Shown: positions 19,197 through 29,152 of the stretch, in pieces
Numbering within the stretch: position 1 is the stretch's first letter
How the letters are laid out: each line of letters opens with the position of its first letter
Assembly: GCF_016879755.1 (NCBI RefSeq)
Contig: NZ_WOFU01000014.1
Location: forward strand, 1-57,308
DNA length: 57,308 nucleotides
Origin: Bacillus sp. B15-48
GTDB taxonomy: Bacteria > Bacillota > Bacilli > Bacillales > Cytobacillaceae
Direction of reading: 5' to 3'
Position numbers and translations under genes: made by a program
Notes under the pieces: model-generated
The model's database searches: none
Told to the model about the DNA's origin: nothing
Seen by the model: the letters and a program-made list of their open reading frames with translations, nothing else

Positions 19197-20725
19197 TAGA
19201 AAGATTACCACGACCTAATGGTATTGATTCACCTAGAATGTGGGTGGATGAGGCTATCTGGGGCCATCGTCTATATGATGAGCAGACACCATGGCTTTGT
19301 CTCATGGAATTCTTGAATGTCCTCCAATCTGAATATAATGAGGGTAGAGCATTCCAGGAAGATAATTATAACTCGTTAAAGTATATTGCATATTCCCGTA
19401 TGTATTTAAGAAATATTCTTTTTAATAATCCACAGATGCAAATTATTGAGCAGGAATACGATGACAATAATGCCCGCTGGAAAAAATGGATTCAAGAAAT
19501 GAATGATAAAAAGGGAGGATTAGGCTCAGCAGATTTTTCATATTTAAAAGAAGGCTTTCCTAATTTCCAGGACTTTGCGGATATAATTAAATTTCTACAA
19601 ACAACAACAATTGAAGGGGAGAATAATAAGAGGTGGAGTTCCCAGTTTATTTTTCCTTACGGTCCAGATTGTTTATATGAAGATGTCCGAGTAACAGGGT
19701 CAAGCATTAGTAATGATAGAAGGTTTTTTGGAAGAACAGGTGAACTACTATATTTAATGTTATCTAGAAGTTCTAACAAAAATGACATCCTAAAGTACTT
19801 AGGAGAAAAAATACTCGATGGGAAATCACCGCTAAATAGACTTGTTGCAAAACTGCAACCGAGTGTTGAGCGGTATAGTGGACAACCTCGAGACGGCGGA
19901 TATTTACCAATTGCTAGTCTGCCAGAATATGACTTGCTATCAGAAGATTGGCTTAACCTTTTTAAATGTAATATGCCAAACTATGATGTCTTTCCTCATT
20001 TGGTAAATATCACTGGATTGCATTTTTTAATTTATTTTTTAAATCGATCTAAAGAGGTGTTAGGTAACAATAAAAAAACATCTTTCGTTTTGGAAATTAT
20101 TGCACCACAAAAAACAATAATACGGGATTTAGCTGCCATATCATACACAGAAAATAATAATTTATCCAAACAAGCAATCGAAGAGTATATATTCGGAATA
20201 AAGAATACTGATGCCTGGAGACAGGTGGAATTATCCGATGAACCCTTTGAAGCAGCAAAAGAACTAATCGAGAATGCTTTTTACTGGAAAGATGTTGAAA
20301 GTGCATCAGCAACAACTCCAATTGGCTTATTAGAAGAACTTTCAAAAAAGGTTGCAATAAGACACAAACAACATGTTCAAAATTTCCACAGAGTATGGGG
20401 AAAAGAAATTGGTTTAGTCTCAAAAAGAAGTAGTAGAAGATTAAGATATGCCCCAACTGATACTCTATTAAAGGCACTCGTATTAAGTAATGTTAGTAAT
20501 AAAATGGAGTTTCAAGAGTTTCTAGACTGTCTATTTGCTAAATACGGTTTTGTGATTGGTGATCGTCAAGCCAAGGCATTATTGGAAGAAGGAGATGCTG
20601 ATCAAGAGGCATTCTCTGAAAACGCAATTAGACTTGAACAGAGATTATCTAGTATGGGACTTTTGAAAAGGTTATCAGATGCTTGCGCCTATGTTGAAAA
20701 TCCATATGTTAGAGGAGTAAATTAG
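19193..20725 (+). CDS. sspG: SspG-like restriction protein
   Basis: 510 residues, coupled to sspF by a 4-nt overlap and abutting sspH directly (stop TAG then ATG). I recognise no catalytic motif. The N-terminal half carries several aromatic-rich helices, and a KRSSRRLRYAPTDTLLKALVLSN segment near residue 415 looks like the start of a C-terminal winged-helix-like region. Name and role come from position in the F-G-H cassette. The corresponding gene is required with sspF and sspH for restriction of unmodified DNA. Confidence 0.7.
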   Translation: MIERLPRPNGIDSPRMWVDEAIWGHRLYDEQTPWLCLMEFLNVLQSEYNEGRAFQEDNYNSLKYIAYSRMYLRNILFNNPQMQIIEQEYDDNNARWKKWIQEMNDKKGGLGSADFSYLKEGFPNFQDFADIIKFLQTTTIEGENNKRWSSQFIFPYGPDCLYEDVRVTGSSISNDRRFFGRTGELLYLMLSRSSNKNDILKYLGEKILDGKSPLNRLVAKLQPSVERYSGQPRDGGYLPIASLPEYDLLSEDWLNLFKCNMPNYDVFPHLVNITGLHFLIYFLNRSKEVLGNNKKTSFVLEIIAPQKTIIRDLAAISYTENNNLSKQAIEEYIFGIKNTDAWRQVELSDEPFEAAKELIENAFYWKDVESASATTPIGLLEELSKKVAIRHKQHVQNFHRVWGKEIGLVSKRSSRRLRYAPTDTLLKALVLSNVSNKMEFQEFLDCLFAKYGFVIGDRQAKALLEEGDADQEAFSENAIRLEQRLSSMGLLKRLSDACAYVENPYVRGVN

Positions 20726-23700
20726 ATGAATGAGTTAGATTTAATTGGTAAAGTGGCAACTGAATACCTCAGGTCTAACTTTAGGATGGATGTTGAGTCT
20801 GATGGTATAGCCCGTTTTCTTTTAGATAGATTAACTGGAAGACAAGTAGCCCGAATTTGTCAGGAAATATTAGCGGATGCAGAATTAGGTTCCTATATTG
20901 AGATTAAGATTCCTAGTAAATTAGTAGAGGAATTTGAATTACCTCAGGAAATTATTACTGAAGAGAAAACAACATATTGGAGAAATGCACCTATTGATAA
21001 ACCTGCAATTATTTTAGCAAATACGAACGATGATCAAGGGCAATCACTAAGAGATATTACGACTATTGGTGCCAAGGATTTAAAAAGTAACCCTGAGATA
21101 TGGGTCAATGTTGCTAGTTCAGGGTTAGCTCTTACAGATGAGCAAAAGAAAATATGGAAACAGGCATTAAATGGTCTGCAATCGGTTAGTGAGTATAGTT
21201 TGGAGCGATTTAGTCAATATATTGTTGAAGTTAGAGGTAAGATTATACACGATAGTGTACCAATAATAACAGCTTTAGGATGGGCATTGCCATCATTGAG
21301 GCTTCCGCGTGACTCTGCACTTTTTGAGGCCATCCCCGAAAAATTCTTAGGTCATAAAAAGAGATGGGGAGATTTATATCAATCGGCAATAACAAAACGA
21401 GCATGTTACCTAGTTAAACAATATCCCAATAGAGAAATAATTGATAATGAAGACCTGCAATCTTCATATAACAAGGTTGAAGAAGACATTCCGGATCATG
21501 CCAAAGAATCTATAAATAAATTTATTCAGGCAAAGTCAGGTTGGACTCAAGAAGCAGCTGAACTGGCTAATTATGAGTGGGAGCTTGATAATATTTATGT
21601 TTTTTTCTCAGGAATAAAAACAAAAAAAGTAGATTTAGGTACCCAAACACTAGAATATTTAGAGGATGAACATTCCGACACCCTTACACAAGATGACATA
21701 GATTACTTAGAAACTCTATCAAAAAGGACAAGTTCTGAACCTAACGAGGAGGATATAGAGTTTTTTGAAGGTCGTCGTCAAGAACTGGATGCAAATCGGT
21801 CTTTAAAGTCAAAGTGGGACAGATTTGTATACGGTAAACCGATAGAATCAGATGATTTTATTGCTGGTTTATTAGAAGCTATTGAACGGCTTTTTTCACA
21901 AAGTGGAAGTATTGTAGGTAAAAAAATATTAAGCATTAAAACACAAAAGAAAAGCAGTAAAAGTTCATGGCTTGAATTGAATACAGATATAGGCTTGTTT
22001 TTTTGTACAAGATATAGGGGTTTAGATGTATTAACGCAGCCAAATATTAATTGGGACGTTCATTGGCTATTTAAATATGATGAGCTTATAGAAGATGCCA
22101 AGAGTAAACCTAGATATAAACCAAACAATTCAGTATCACAGAATGCTACTAAGATAAAATTTTATGTAGAGTTAGAATATGAGGACGAAATCCACCCCTC
22201 ACACCAGGTTCAATTAATTTGGAAAGGTAACCCTAATAAAATTGGATCAGAACTACATAAGGATTTGTCGAGACTAAGGAAACATCCATTTCCACTTTCT
22301 AGAGTATCTAAGAACCCAATAAGTAAAAAAGGAAAATTACAAGGAGTCTCTTTAAATGACGTAGGTACATTACAAGCAGTGTATGGTCAAAATAGAGGGT
22401 CTCTTATAGGGAAATATAATCCAAATAACGATATAAAGAAACTATTTGATAAGAATCTTAAATCAGCCTTTGAAGAAGGTCGCTTATCTGATACTGAGTA
22501 TCAACAAGTTAATTCCAAGTGGGAACGATTCTCACAAAAATACAGGCAGGCGATAAATGATTTTATAGATGAAGGGCTTTCAGCAGATTCATTAATTTCA
22601 CAGTGTGATGCATATGATAATCTTCTTCAGTCGTTACAATCACATGCTACAAGTGATAAAAATAGAGTTGAGTTATGGCAACCCATACTTAACTTGGGTA
22701 ATGTTCATATAAATGGGAATCAACCAATGTCAATTATTGCCCCATGGCACCCAATGCGTTTAGCTTCTTTAGCTATTAAGGCAATTCAGTTTAGGAATCT
22801 AATCAAGACGATTCTTGATTCTGAAGAAGTTGATTTTGGCGACTCAAAACTCTTCTTTTCAGATTTGCGTCATGATTTCACCCAACCATATTATCCTGAA
22901 GTCTCATTTAGTTTTAAAGGAAAACAACCTGAACTTTTGTCAATTACGGATTCAGTTAATGAGTATAGCTTGATGGAGATACCTGTTAGGAAATTCAATA
23001 ACTTACAAACTAATGAGGATCCTAAAGAGGCAAGTTCAAAAGTATATAATCTGGTTCAAAAATATATTGAGCTACAACCACATGAAAGTACAAATCTAGG
23101 TGTGGTTCTCTATAATTGTGATTCTACAAGATTACCTAAAGCAATTGTGGACTCTTTGTCAACTCTTCGTGACCAAAATGATGATATTCGTTGTCAAGTA
23201 GTATTACGTCATCGTAATTTAGAGAAACTTAGTGAATTATACATGAAGATGGTTGAAAGTTCAGATGAGGATGCCGATACATTTGTTGCTAGTGAGTTAT
23301 CACGCGATTTCATGGCTAGACTAAGAATTGGCGTAATGGCAGATACTGCTCCAGTAGATGATTTGAATCAAGAGAAGCCATCAGATATTGTATTTTTACA
23401 AGAAGTGATTTCACGGGAAGCAAATTTTGTTTGGTCTCCTGTTAATAAAAGTACAATACCAGATCTTCTAACACATTATCCTCCAAGATGGTCAAGAAGA
23501 AGACCTACTGTAAAGGATGAATTAAAGTCGACGGCTTATTTAGTTTGCCCAAGTCAGCCTTCAGTGGGATGGTCTTATTTAAAAGCATTGCAAGCTGTGT
23601 GTGATGTTAATGAGTATAATCAGGAAAATTACTACTTACCATCAAGACAGATCTCTTTTCAAAATGAAGAAACTAGAAGTATTTTTGACGAAGCCCATAA

Positions 23701-26023
23701 AATCGGAGAATGGGTTGCTAATTATGATGAATTGCTAGATCAAAGGTTATTAAGAAATCAGGGTGTTAACGTTATAAAATATCAGCACAGTCAATCAAAT
23801 GGGCCCAATTTAGTAGTATCAACAAAATCAAAATTAAATCTATTGCAGATTTTAGTTAAAAGAAGATTGAGTGCACTTAACCTAGGATTAGAAGAAACTG
23901 AACTTGTAAAACTTGCAGAAAAATTTATTGGCGAAGCCAATATGTTATCAGGGGATATTGTCTTAAGAGCTGCAAAACGAGGGAAGTTTGCTAGTGAACT
24001 TCTTGGTGTAGTCCTTAGTAAAGCATTAATTATATCGGAGCTTGGAAAATCAGAATCAATTGGTTGGTTCTTCCTAGATGATTACGCTTCTTGGTTAGGT
24101 AAGAAGGAAGAACAAATTGCTGATATATTAGCTTTATGTCCGAAAGAGGAAAATGGTAAATTCTATCTCCAAGTAATAATTACCGAATGCAAATATATTG
24201 ATATAAAGGGTTTAGCAAATTCCAAAAAAATATCTCGAAAACAATTAAAAGATACAGTATTGAGAATTAATAATGCCTTATATGGAAGCCCAACGAGATT
24301 GGATAGAGATCTCTGGCTTGCTAGAATAAGTGATTTGCTAGTTGAAGGTGTGGAATTTACTAAAGAATCTTCACTGTCATTGGAAGAGTGGAGAGAGGGA
24401 ATTAGAAATGGAAATATACCAATTGACTTAAAAGGATACTCCCAAGTATTTGTGTCAAGTTCATCAGATGATAATAACCTAGACTGTGAACAAATACAGC
24501 TAACAGAGTTAGAAGGTTGTTACCAAGAAGTATACAATAGAGAAAAAGTTAGAGAGCTTGTATTAGGAATTAACAAAAATGAGCACTTAACACCTATCCG
24601 AAATGAAATTGGGGATGAAAGACCATGGGAAACTGTACATTCTGTATCGCCATCTGGGGATAGTTCAGAAGAAATAGAGGATGGAAGTGGCGGTAATAGT
24701 AGTGAGCCTCTTCAGAGTCAAACTGGAGAAAATCAGCAAAAAAATCATTCAGACGAAGTAAGTAATAATGAACAAAATGTTTCATCTACTAGAACAGAAG
24801 CTGAAAGAAATGGTAACGAATCTGTTGATGGCGATTCCTCGGAATTTTGGGGGAGTACCGATTTAAAAGAGTGGATAGACACTGGTGTTTCGCAAGTAGT
24901 GGGAAATGACTCGGAAGAATGGTTAAAAGAAGTAGAACGCAAACTAAAAACAGCTTTAATGTCATACAATTTACAGGCAAAAGTTTTGGGATCTCGATTA
25001 ACACCTAACTCAGGAATTATTAGACTAAAAGGTTCTGATAATTTGAAAGTTGAGGATGTTGAAAGGAAGAAATCACAATTATTAACGACTCATGCTCTAC
25101 AAGTATTAAATGTGGTAGGAAGGCCTGGAGAAATAGTTGTATTTATTGCAAGGCCAGAGCGTGAAGTTATTTATTTACGGGATATATGGAAAAGACGGAA
25201 GGTTAAGCAAATTATGCCTGGTATGAATATGAACTTCCTTGTCGGTGTTAAGGAAGTGGATGGAGAATTGCTTTATTTGAATTTAGGTGGAGCGTTTGAA
25301 GGATTACAACAACACGCACCTCACACTCTTATTGCAGGAGCTACTGGTAGTGGTAAGTCAATATTGCTTCAAAACCTCATCCTAGATATTTGTGCTACAA
25401 ATTCAGAAGAAATGGCTCACGTTTATCTAATAGATCCTAAATTTGGGGTTGACTACCAAAGTTTAGAGGATTTACCTCACCTATCTGAAGGTATAATTAT
25501 TGATCAAGATAAAGCTGCTACAATATTAGAATCATTAGTTGATGAGATGGAAAATCGTTATCTGACATTTAGAGAAAATAAGGTTCCAAATATTAAGGAA
25601 TATAATAAAAAAGCTCCAGACGGTAATAAAATGCCTTTAATTTTCTTGATACATGATGAATTTGCTGACTGGATGTTAGTAGATGAATATAAAAATACAG
25701 TTTCTTCGTCCGTGCAGAGGTTAGGCGTAAAAGCAAGGGCTGCTGGCATTCACCTCATATTTGCTGCACAAAGACCGGATAAAGATGCATTACCAATTCA
25801 GTTAAGAGATAATTTAGGTAACAGATTAATTCTAAAAGTTGAAAGTGTTGGCACCTCAGAAATTGCTCTTGGAGAAAAGGGTGCGGAAAAATTATTAGAC
25901 AACGGTCATTTAGCGGCAAGGCTTTCAGGGGAGTCTAGTTTGATATTTGCCCAAGTCCCATTCTTATCAAGTGAAGATTCATTCGATGTTGTAAATGCAA
26001 TTAAGCAAGAAAAGAATAGTTAA
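20726..26023 (+). CDS. sspH: SspH-like restriction protein, large protein with FtsK-type ATPase
   Basis: 1765 residues. A long N-terminal portion without recognisable motif is followed by an acidic, Ser/Asn-rich linker at about residues 1305-1375 and a C-terminal FtsK/SpoIIIE-like motor. The motor has Walker A GATGSGKS near residue 1538, LIDPKFGVDY just after, and Walker B LIFLIHDEFADWM near 1640. Further conserved FtsK features are GVKARAAGIHLIFAAQRP and LRDNLGNRLILKV. Architecture parallels DptH (854-6139). The start follows the sspG stop directly, with AGAGGAG about 8 nt upstream. In the described system this subunit is central to damaging DNA without phosphorothioate. The linker may separate a DNA-acting head from the translocase. 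Confidence 0.8.
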   Translation: MNELDLIGKVATEYLRSNFRMDVESDGIARFLLDRLTGRQVARICQEILADAELGSYIEIKIPSKLVEEFELPQEIITEEKTTYWRNAPIDKPAIILANTNDDQGQSLRDITTIGAKDLKSNPEIWVNVASSGLALTDEQKKIWKQALNGLQSVSEYSLERFSQYIVEVRGKIIHDSVPIITALGWALPSLRLPRDSALFEAIPEKFLGHKKRWGDLYQSAITKRACYLVKQYPNREIIDNEDLQSSYNKVEEDIPDHAKESINKFIQAKSGWTQEAAELANYEWELDNIYVFFSGIKTKKVDLGTQTLEYLEDEHSDTLTQDDIDYLETLSKRTSSEPNEEDIEFFEGRRQELDANRSLKSKWDRFVYGKPIESDDFIAGLLEAIERLFSQSGSIVGKKILSIKTQKKSSKSSWLELNTDIGLFFCTRYRGLDVLTQPNINWDVHWLFKYDELIEDAKSKPRYKPNNSVSQNATKIKFYVELEYEDEIHPSHQVQLIWKGNPNKIGSELHKDLSRLRKHPFPLSRVSKNPISKKGKLQGVSLNDVGTLQAVYGQNRGSLIGKYNPNNDIKKLFDKNLKSAFEEGRLSDTEYQQVNSKWERFSQKYRQAINDFIDEGLSADSLISQCDAYDNLLQSLQSHATSDKNRVELWQPILNLGNVHINGNQPMSIIAPWHPMRLASLAIKAIQFRNLIKTILDSEEVDFGDSKLFFSDLRHDFTQPYYPEVSFSFKGKQPELLSITDSVNEYSLMEIPVRKFNNLQTNEDPKEASSKVYNLVQKYIELQPHESTNLGVVLYNCDSTRLPKAIVDSLSTLRDQNDDIRCQVVLRHRNLEKLSELYMKMVESSDEDADTFVASELSRDFMARLRIGVMADTAPVDDLNQEKPSDIVFLQEVISREANFVWSPVNKSTIPDLLTHYPPRWSRRRPTVKDELKSTAYLVCPSQPSVGWSYLKALQAVCDVNEYNQENYYLPSRQISFQNEETRSIFDEAHKIGEWVANYDELLDQRLLRNQGVNVIKYQHSQSNGPNLVVSTKSKLNLLQILVKRRLSALNLGLEETELVKLAEKFIGEANMLSGDIVLRAAKRGKFASELLGVVLSKALIISELGKSESIGWFFLDDYASWLGKKEEQIADILALCPKEENGKFYLQVIITECKYIDIKGLANSKKISRKQLKDTVLRINNALYGSPTRLDRDLWLARISDLLVEGVEFTKESSLSLEEWREGIRNGNIPIDLKGYSQVFVSSSSDDNNLDCEQIQLTELEGCYQEVYNREKVRELVLGINKNEHLTPIRNEIGDERPWETVHSVSPSGDSSEEIEDGSGGNSSEPLQSQTGENQQKNHSDEVSNNEQNVSSTRTEAERNGNESVDGDSSEFWGSTDLKEWIDTGVSQVVGNDSEEWLKEVERKLKTALMSYNLQAKVLGSRLTPNSGIIRLKGSDNLKVEDVERKKSQLLTTHALQVLNVVGRPGEIVVFIARPEREVIYLRDIWKRRKVKQIMPGMNMNFLVGVKEVDGELLYLNLGGAFEGLQQHAPHTLIAGATGSGKSILLQNLILDICATNSEEMAHVYLIDPKFGVDYQSLEDLPHLSEGIIIDQDKAATILESLVDEMENRYLTFRENKVPNIKEYNKKAPDGNKMPLIFLIHDEFADWMLVDEYKNTVSSSVQRLGVKARAAGIHLIFAAQRPDKDALPIQLRDNLGNRLILKVESVGTSEIALGEKGAEKLLDNGHLAARLSGESSLIFAQVPFLSSEDSFDVVNAIKQEKNS

Positions 26024-26038
26024 TAAACCTTGTATGAT

Positions 26039-26070
26039 AAGAAGCCACCTAGAATAAGTGGCTTCTTCCT
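26039..26070 (+). terminator. Terminator of sspFGH
   Basis: AAGAAGCCAC-ctagaataa-GTGGCTTCTT lies 15 nt after the sspH stop. The following tract is CCTTCT, only weakly T-rich, but the stem is perfect over 10 bp. Confidence 0.75.
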
Positions 26071-26134
26071 TCTGATTTAATGTTAACAAGGTAAAATTGT
26101 TAACATCGTTAATACAATGGTAAGCCTGAAATGT

Positions 26135-26212
26135 AAAAATAAGCGTACCTTTCCGGTACGCATGACAAATAACCGTATATCATGATGTTTTTAATCAGAT
26201 TTACGGTTATCT
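26135..26212 (-). repeat. Right copy of 78-bp island-flanking inverted repeat
   Basis: Reads as the reverse complement of 36-113, with hairpins GCGTACC-tttcc-GGTACGC and ATAACCGTA / TTACGGTTAT in mirrored order. A few substitutions distinguish the two copies, so they are not a recent duplication. Just outside, at 26088-26112, is a GTTAAC...GTTAAC pair of unknown meaning. Confidence 0.75.
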
Positions 26213-26229
26213 TTTTATTTTCTGAGTAT

Positions 26230-26317
26230 TGCGGACCGTTTGAGCCAGCAGTGCGGAGTTTTGAGCCACTATATGCGGATGTTTGATCCAGTAATTGCGG
26301 AATGGAGATCCACCAAC
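26230..26317. repeat. Four 22-bp tandem repeats resembling an insertion-sequence end
   Basis: TGCGGA begins at 26230, 26252, 26274 and 26296, an exact 22-bp period. Each is followed by a variable spacer and GAGCC or GATCC. Spaced multiple repeats of this kind are a known feature of IS21-family termini, where the transposase binds. No transposase gene follows. Nothing else recognisable is seen in 26318-26582. Confidence 0.6.
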
Positions 26318-26582
26318 AATGTTTTGCTAAAATTATTGCAAATACTATTGTCCGCCACCATTGACTTAACTTTTATCCTTGTTAAGGAACAATCGCAGGT
26401 CTGTCATAAATAATGCCAAATATGCACACCTGCTTGATTACAACCAATGAAATGTACCACCAGTGACATAGTTCTTTCCAATAAATGACAAGGTATTTAC
26501 CACTGTGTGTTTTTGTTGTATATAAGGTTATAATTATACAGCGCTAGTAGGAAATTTATATTGCACAAACGGGGAGGTTAGT

Positions 26583-26730
26583 TTGATAGCAAAGCAAAAC
26601 AAAGGAGTGAAGCATTTGGGTTTTAGTTATCAAGAGTATGGAAATGAGAATGCTCCATTAATAGTGTTTTTACACGGAGGTGGAGTAAGTAGCTGGATGT
26701 GGGATAAACATTACTATGCGATGTTTTTCA
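26583..26730 (+). pseudogene. Alpha/beta hydrolase, N-terminal fragment
   Basis: The first ~50 residues contain NAPLIVFLHGGGVSSWMWD, the oxyanion-hole region of an alpha/beta hydrolase. Similarity stops near 26730, where the sequence runs in another frame into an unrelated gene remnant. The nucleophile and the rest of the fold are missing. Confidence 0.65.
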
Positions 26731-26732
26731 AG

Positions 26733-27181
26733 AAAGGTTTATACCAACAATTCTCAACCCTGATAGTGAAATACTATATAACCCTAACTTTGGAATTGCT
26801 TCTACTTTTGTTGGAGGTGCAGACGCTGACATTATCATTGGCGGAACATTATATGATATTAAAACGGGAAAAAACATAGGGTATAAATGGCAAGAGATTG
26901 CTCAAATAGTTGGATATTTTTTACTTAATGAAATATCTTTAGACGTTAAAAACGCAGCTGATTTTGAAGAGGATTCATATCAACATTTATAAATTAATCG
27001 TATCGCGATTTATAGAGCGAGATACGGTGAAATTGAATACATCGACTTACCCGATTTTGATAAGAATCTAATAGATACAACTAAAAAGAAACTAATAGCT
27101 TATTTTGCTAAAAACCCAAATTTAACTAGAGGAATGGTTGAACACCTTCACATTTTAGAAGATTTAGCTGCCGAAAAATAA
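26733..27181 (+). pseudogene. Remnant of PD-(D/E)XK-like protein
   Basis: The frame reads NPDSEILYNPNFG, then FVGGADADIIIGGTLYDIKT. The D...DIK pattern resembles the core of restriction-like nuclease folds. QEIAQIVGYFLLN follows. An in-frame TAA at about 26990 interrupts it, after which reading continues in the same frame to EHLHILEDLAAEK and the natural stop. The N-terminus is lost at the junction with the hydrolase fragment. Confidence 0.55.
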
Positions 27182-27549
27182 TTTTAAAAGTCATCCTAAT
27201 TGGATGGCTTTTACATGTTGTAACTTTTATATGTAGGGGGGAATACGTTCCTGTGGTAAAAACGGCCGCCGACGAAGTAATGTTTTTCTTCATTGGGGGA
27301 CCCACTGGCCTGATTTTGCGTTTTTGTGGAACTAATGAAACTGTTCGAAAGCAAATTGGAATGGCCGCTCATCCTGAAGGGGTACAAATAGGATTTGAAG
27401 CTATTCTAAAATCTTTTAACTGGAATAGCATATGTTAAGATTCAACCATTTTCAAAATTGCAACTTTGAAAATTGTGAAAAAAAATCGATGTAGCTCATA
27501 GATTTGTAATAGTTCCTATAAGCTAAACAGCCTTTTTTTATCTTATTGC

Positions 27550-27849
27550 TCATTGTTTCTCTTTTGTTTTACGATTATTAGTGTCTAGAATAAAAGTATG
27601 GATGTGTAAGTTGGTGTTGGAGGTTAAGCTCTCAAGTTGCTCTGCGTTTTGTATTTTCGTATTCAGGGAAGATAGTCTTGCGGGTATCAATAGGGATGAA
27701 CCATTCGAAAATATTATCAATGTTTTTTTGTTAACACTTAGTGTTCGTTTAATATGAGCAGGATTCAGCCAAATGGTTTCTTCATGCTTGGGTGATCGAG
27801 TAGGGAACAGTACAATTCGTTCCACTAGGTTGAACATGATAGGGCACAT
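27550..27849 (-). pseudogene. Truncated ComK-like gene
   Basis: The translated frame (PIMFNLVERIVLFPTRSP, HIKRTL, IFSNGSSLLIPARLSSLNTKIQNAEQLE) aligns throughout with the C-terminal two thirds of the ComK-like protein at 29153-29656. Upstream on the minus strand similarity continues for a few residues (IQMC) and then meets a stop, so the first ~75 residues are gone. The two copies lie in opposite orientation about 1.3 kb apart. 27182-27549 holds no gene I can support. Confidence 0.7.
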
Positions 27850-28459
27850 TTGAATTTAATCAAGAAATTTTTTAAGCAATCAAGACGATTGCCCATCTCA
27901 TTTTAATCTATTGTAATATGTGACGCTGCAGAATAATAATTCTGTTACGGTAAATTCTCGCACCTAATGGCCGAGCTTATAACACGCTTTTCCTTACTAA
28001 TCAGCATACTATTCGACGCAGGGGAAGCCTTTCAGAGCAGAGCGTTACCTCCTCATTCACTCCTCGACACAACCCTTCAATCTTAGAAATCTAGTATTGC
28101 CTGACCTTTACCGAAATTGTGTGATCACATTTCATTTAAGCCAGGAACATTTCGCACCCACCTTTACATAAAATATCGTAAAAAAAGGGGGTATTTCAAC
28201 CAAGCAAGTCAAATTGCCTATACATAAGGCGAGTATTTTTTAAAATTAAACCCACTCGGAAATATGGCGACCTAACTCAAAAAAATATTGTAATTTTTGG
28301 AAATACATCCAAGAATGACTGCACTAAGAGCATTCTTTTCAAAATTATTTTCTTATTTTACATTTTATTTAACTTTGATACGCATAGGCGTTCCACATTC
28401 TTTTTTCGTATATGATAACTTCTATTTTAGAGGCTAACAGATTGCGGGAGAGGGACGTT

Positions 28460-28711
28460 ATGGGTAAAAAAGTAGTTGTTAAACTTCATAGTTTAATTAA
28501 AAAGCATAATATCTCGATGCGAGAATTAGGCCGTTTAGCCGACATACGCCCTGCGGCCCTTAATGCTTTGGCAAATCAAAAAAGACGAAGAGTAGAACTA
28601 TTACATATTGAGAAAATCGCTAAAGCTTTAAATATTTCAGATATGAATGAGATTCTCCTACTAAAAGACATCGATGAAGATGAGAATGAACATGACGAAT
28701 CCCCCCTATAA
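28460..28711 (+). CDS. Xre-family helix-turn-helix regulator
   Basis: An 83-residue Cro/C1-type DNA-binding protein with a Xre-like helix-turn-helix at residues ~12-60 (ISMRELGRLADIRPAALNALAN, then IEKIAKALNI) and an acidic tail. ATG at 28460 is chosen for GGGAGAGGGA 5 nt upstream. The frame extends to 28412 but without a site. It stands alone between decayed genes and may have regulated a lost mobile element. The stretch 27850-28459 shows no recognisable gene. Confidence 0.8.
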   Translation: MGKKVVVKLHSLIKKHNISMRELGRLADIRPAALNALANQKRRRVELLHIEKIAKALNISDMNEILLLKDIDEDENEHDESPL

Positions 28712-28868
28712 CAATAAAATACGGTGGAAAAACATCCTAAAAACCACTTCACAGAAAATGATCTGCACGCGATATTGTTAAATTGATAACTTAATCTCCT
28801 ATTTACCTTTTACCTATCTTCTAACAGGAAACCGTTTTGAACCCCATTTGATTAAAGGAGTTAACTAT

Positions 28869-28961
28869 ATGCCCATTAAAGAAATGGTGCTTATTCCAAT
28901 TCATGCTCAACGCTATAAGGTAAACTTAAACTTGAAAATTAGATCCACGAAAGGCGATTGA
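28869..28961 (+). CDS. Small ORF, 30 residues, unknown
   Basis: ATG at 28869 is preceded by AAAGGAG at good spacing. The peptide begins MPIKEMVLIPIHAQRY and ends after 30 residues. It may be the 5' remnant of a truncated gene. No function can be assigned. Confidence 0.3.
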   Translation: MPIKEMVLIPIHAQRYKVNLNLKIRSTKGD

Positions 28962-29152
28962 CGCTCATATTTCCCTCTTTTCCCACACACTACTTTCTAT
29001 TTGCGCATCCGCAAATAGTTCCATTTAAAAGTAAATCCCAACAGCAAAGGTGGTATCAAGACATCGATGTGTGAATAATCCCTCAAGCGAGAAAACAATC
29101 CAATTATTTTAAAAAAATCTAGCAATATTGCTACTAAAGGGGTCGAAGTTAT

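Noticed and set aside
26230-26317. CRISPR-like array with 22-bp period
   Set aside because: Only 6+5 bp of each unit is conserved and there are no true spacers. It fits an IS end better.
27253-27438. 61-codon frame encoding MVKTAADEVMFFFIGGPTG...
   Set aside because: Possible ATG-like start but no ribosome binding site and no recognisable family. It could be a relic but I cannot support it.
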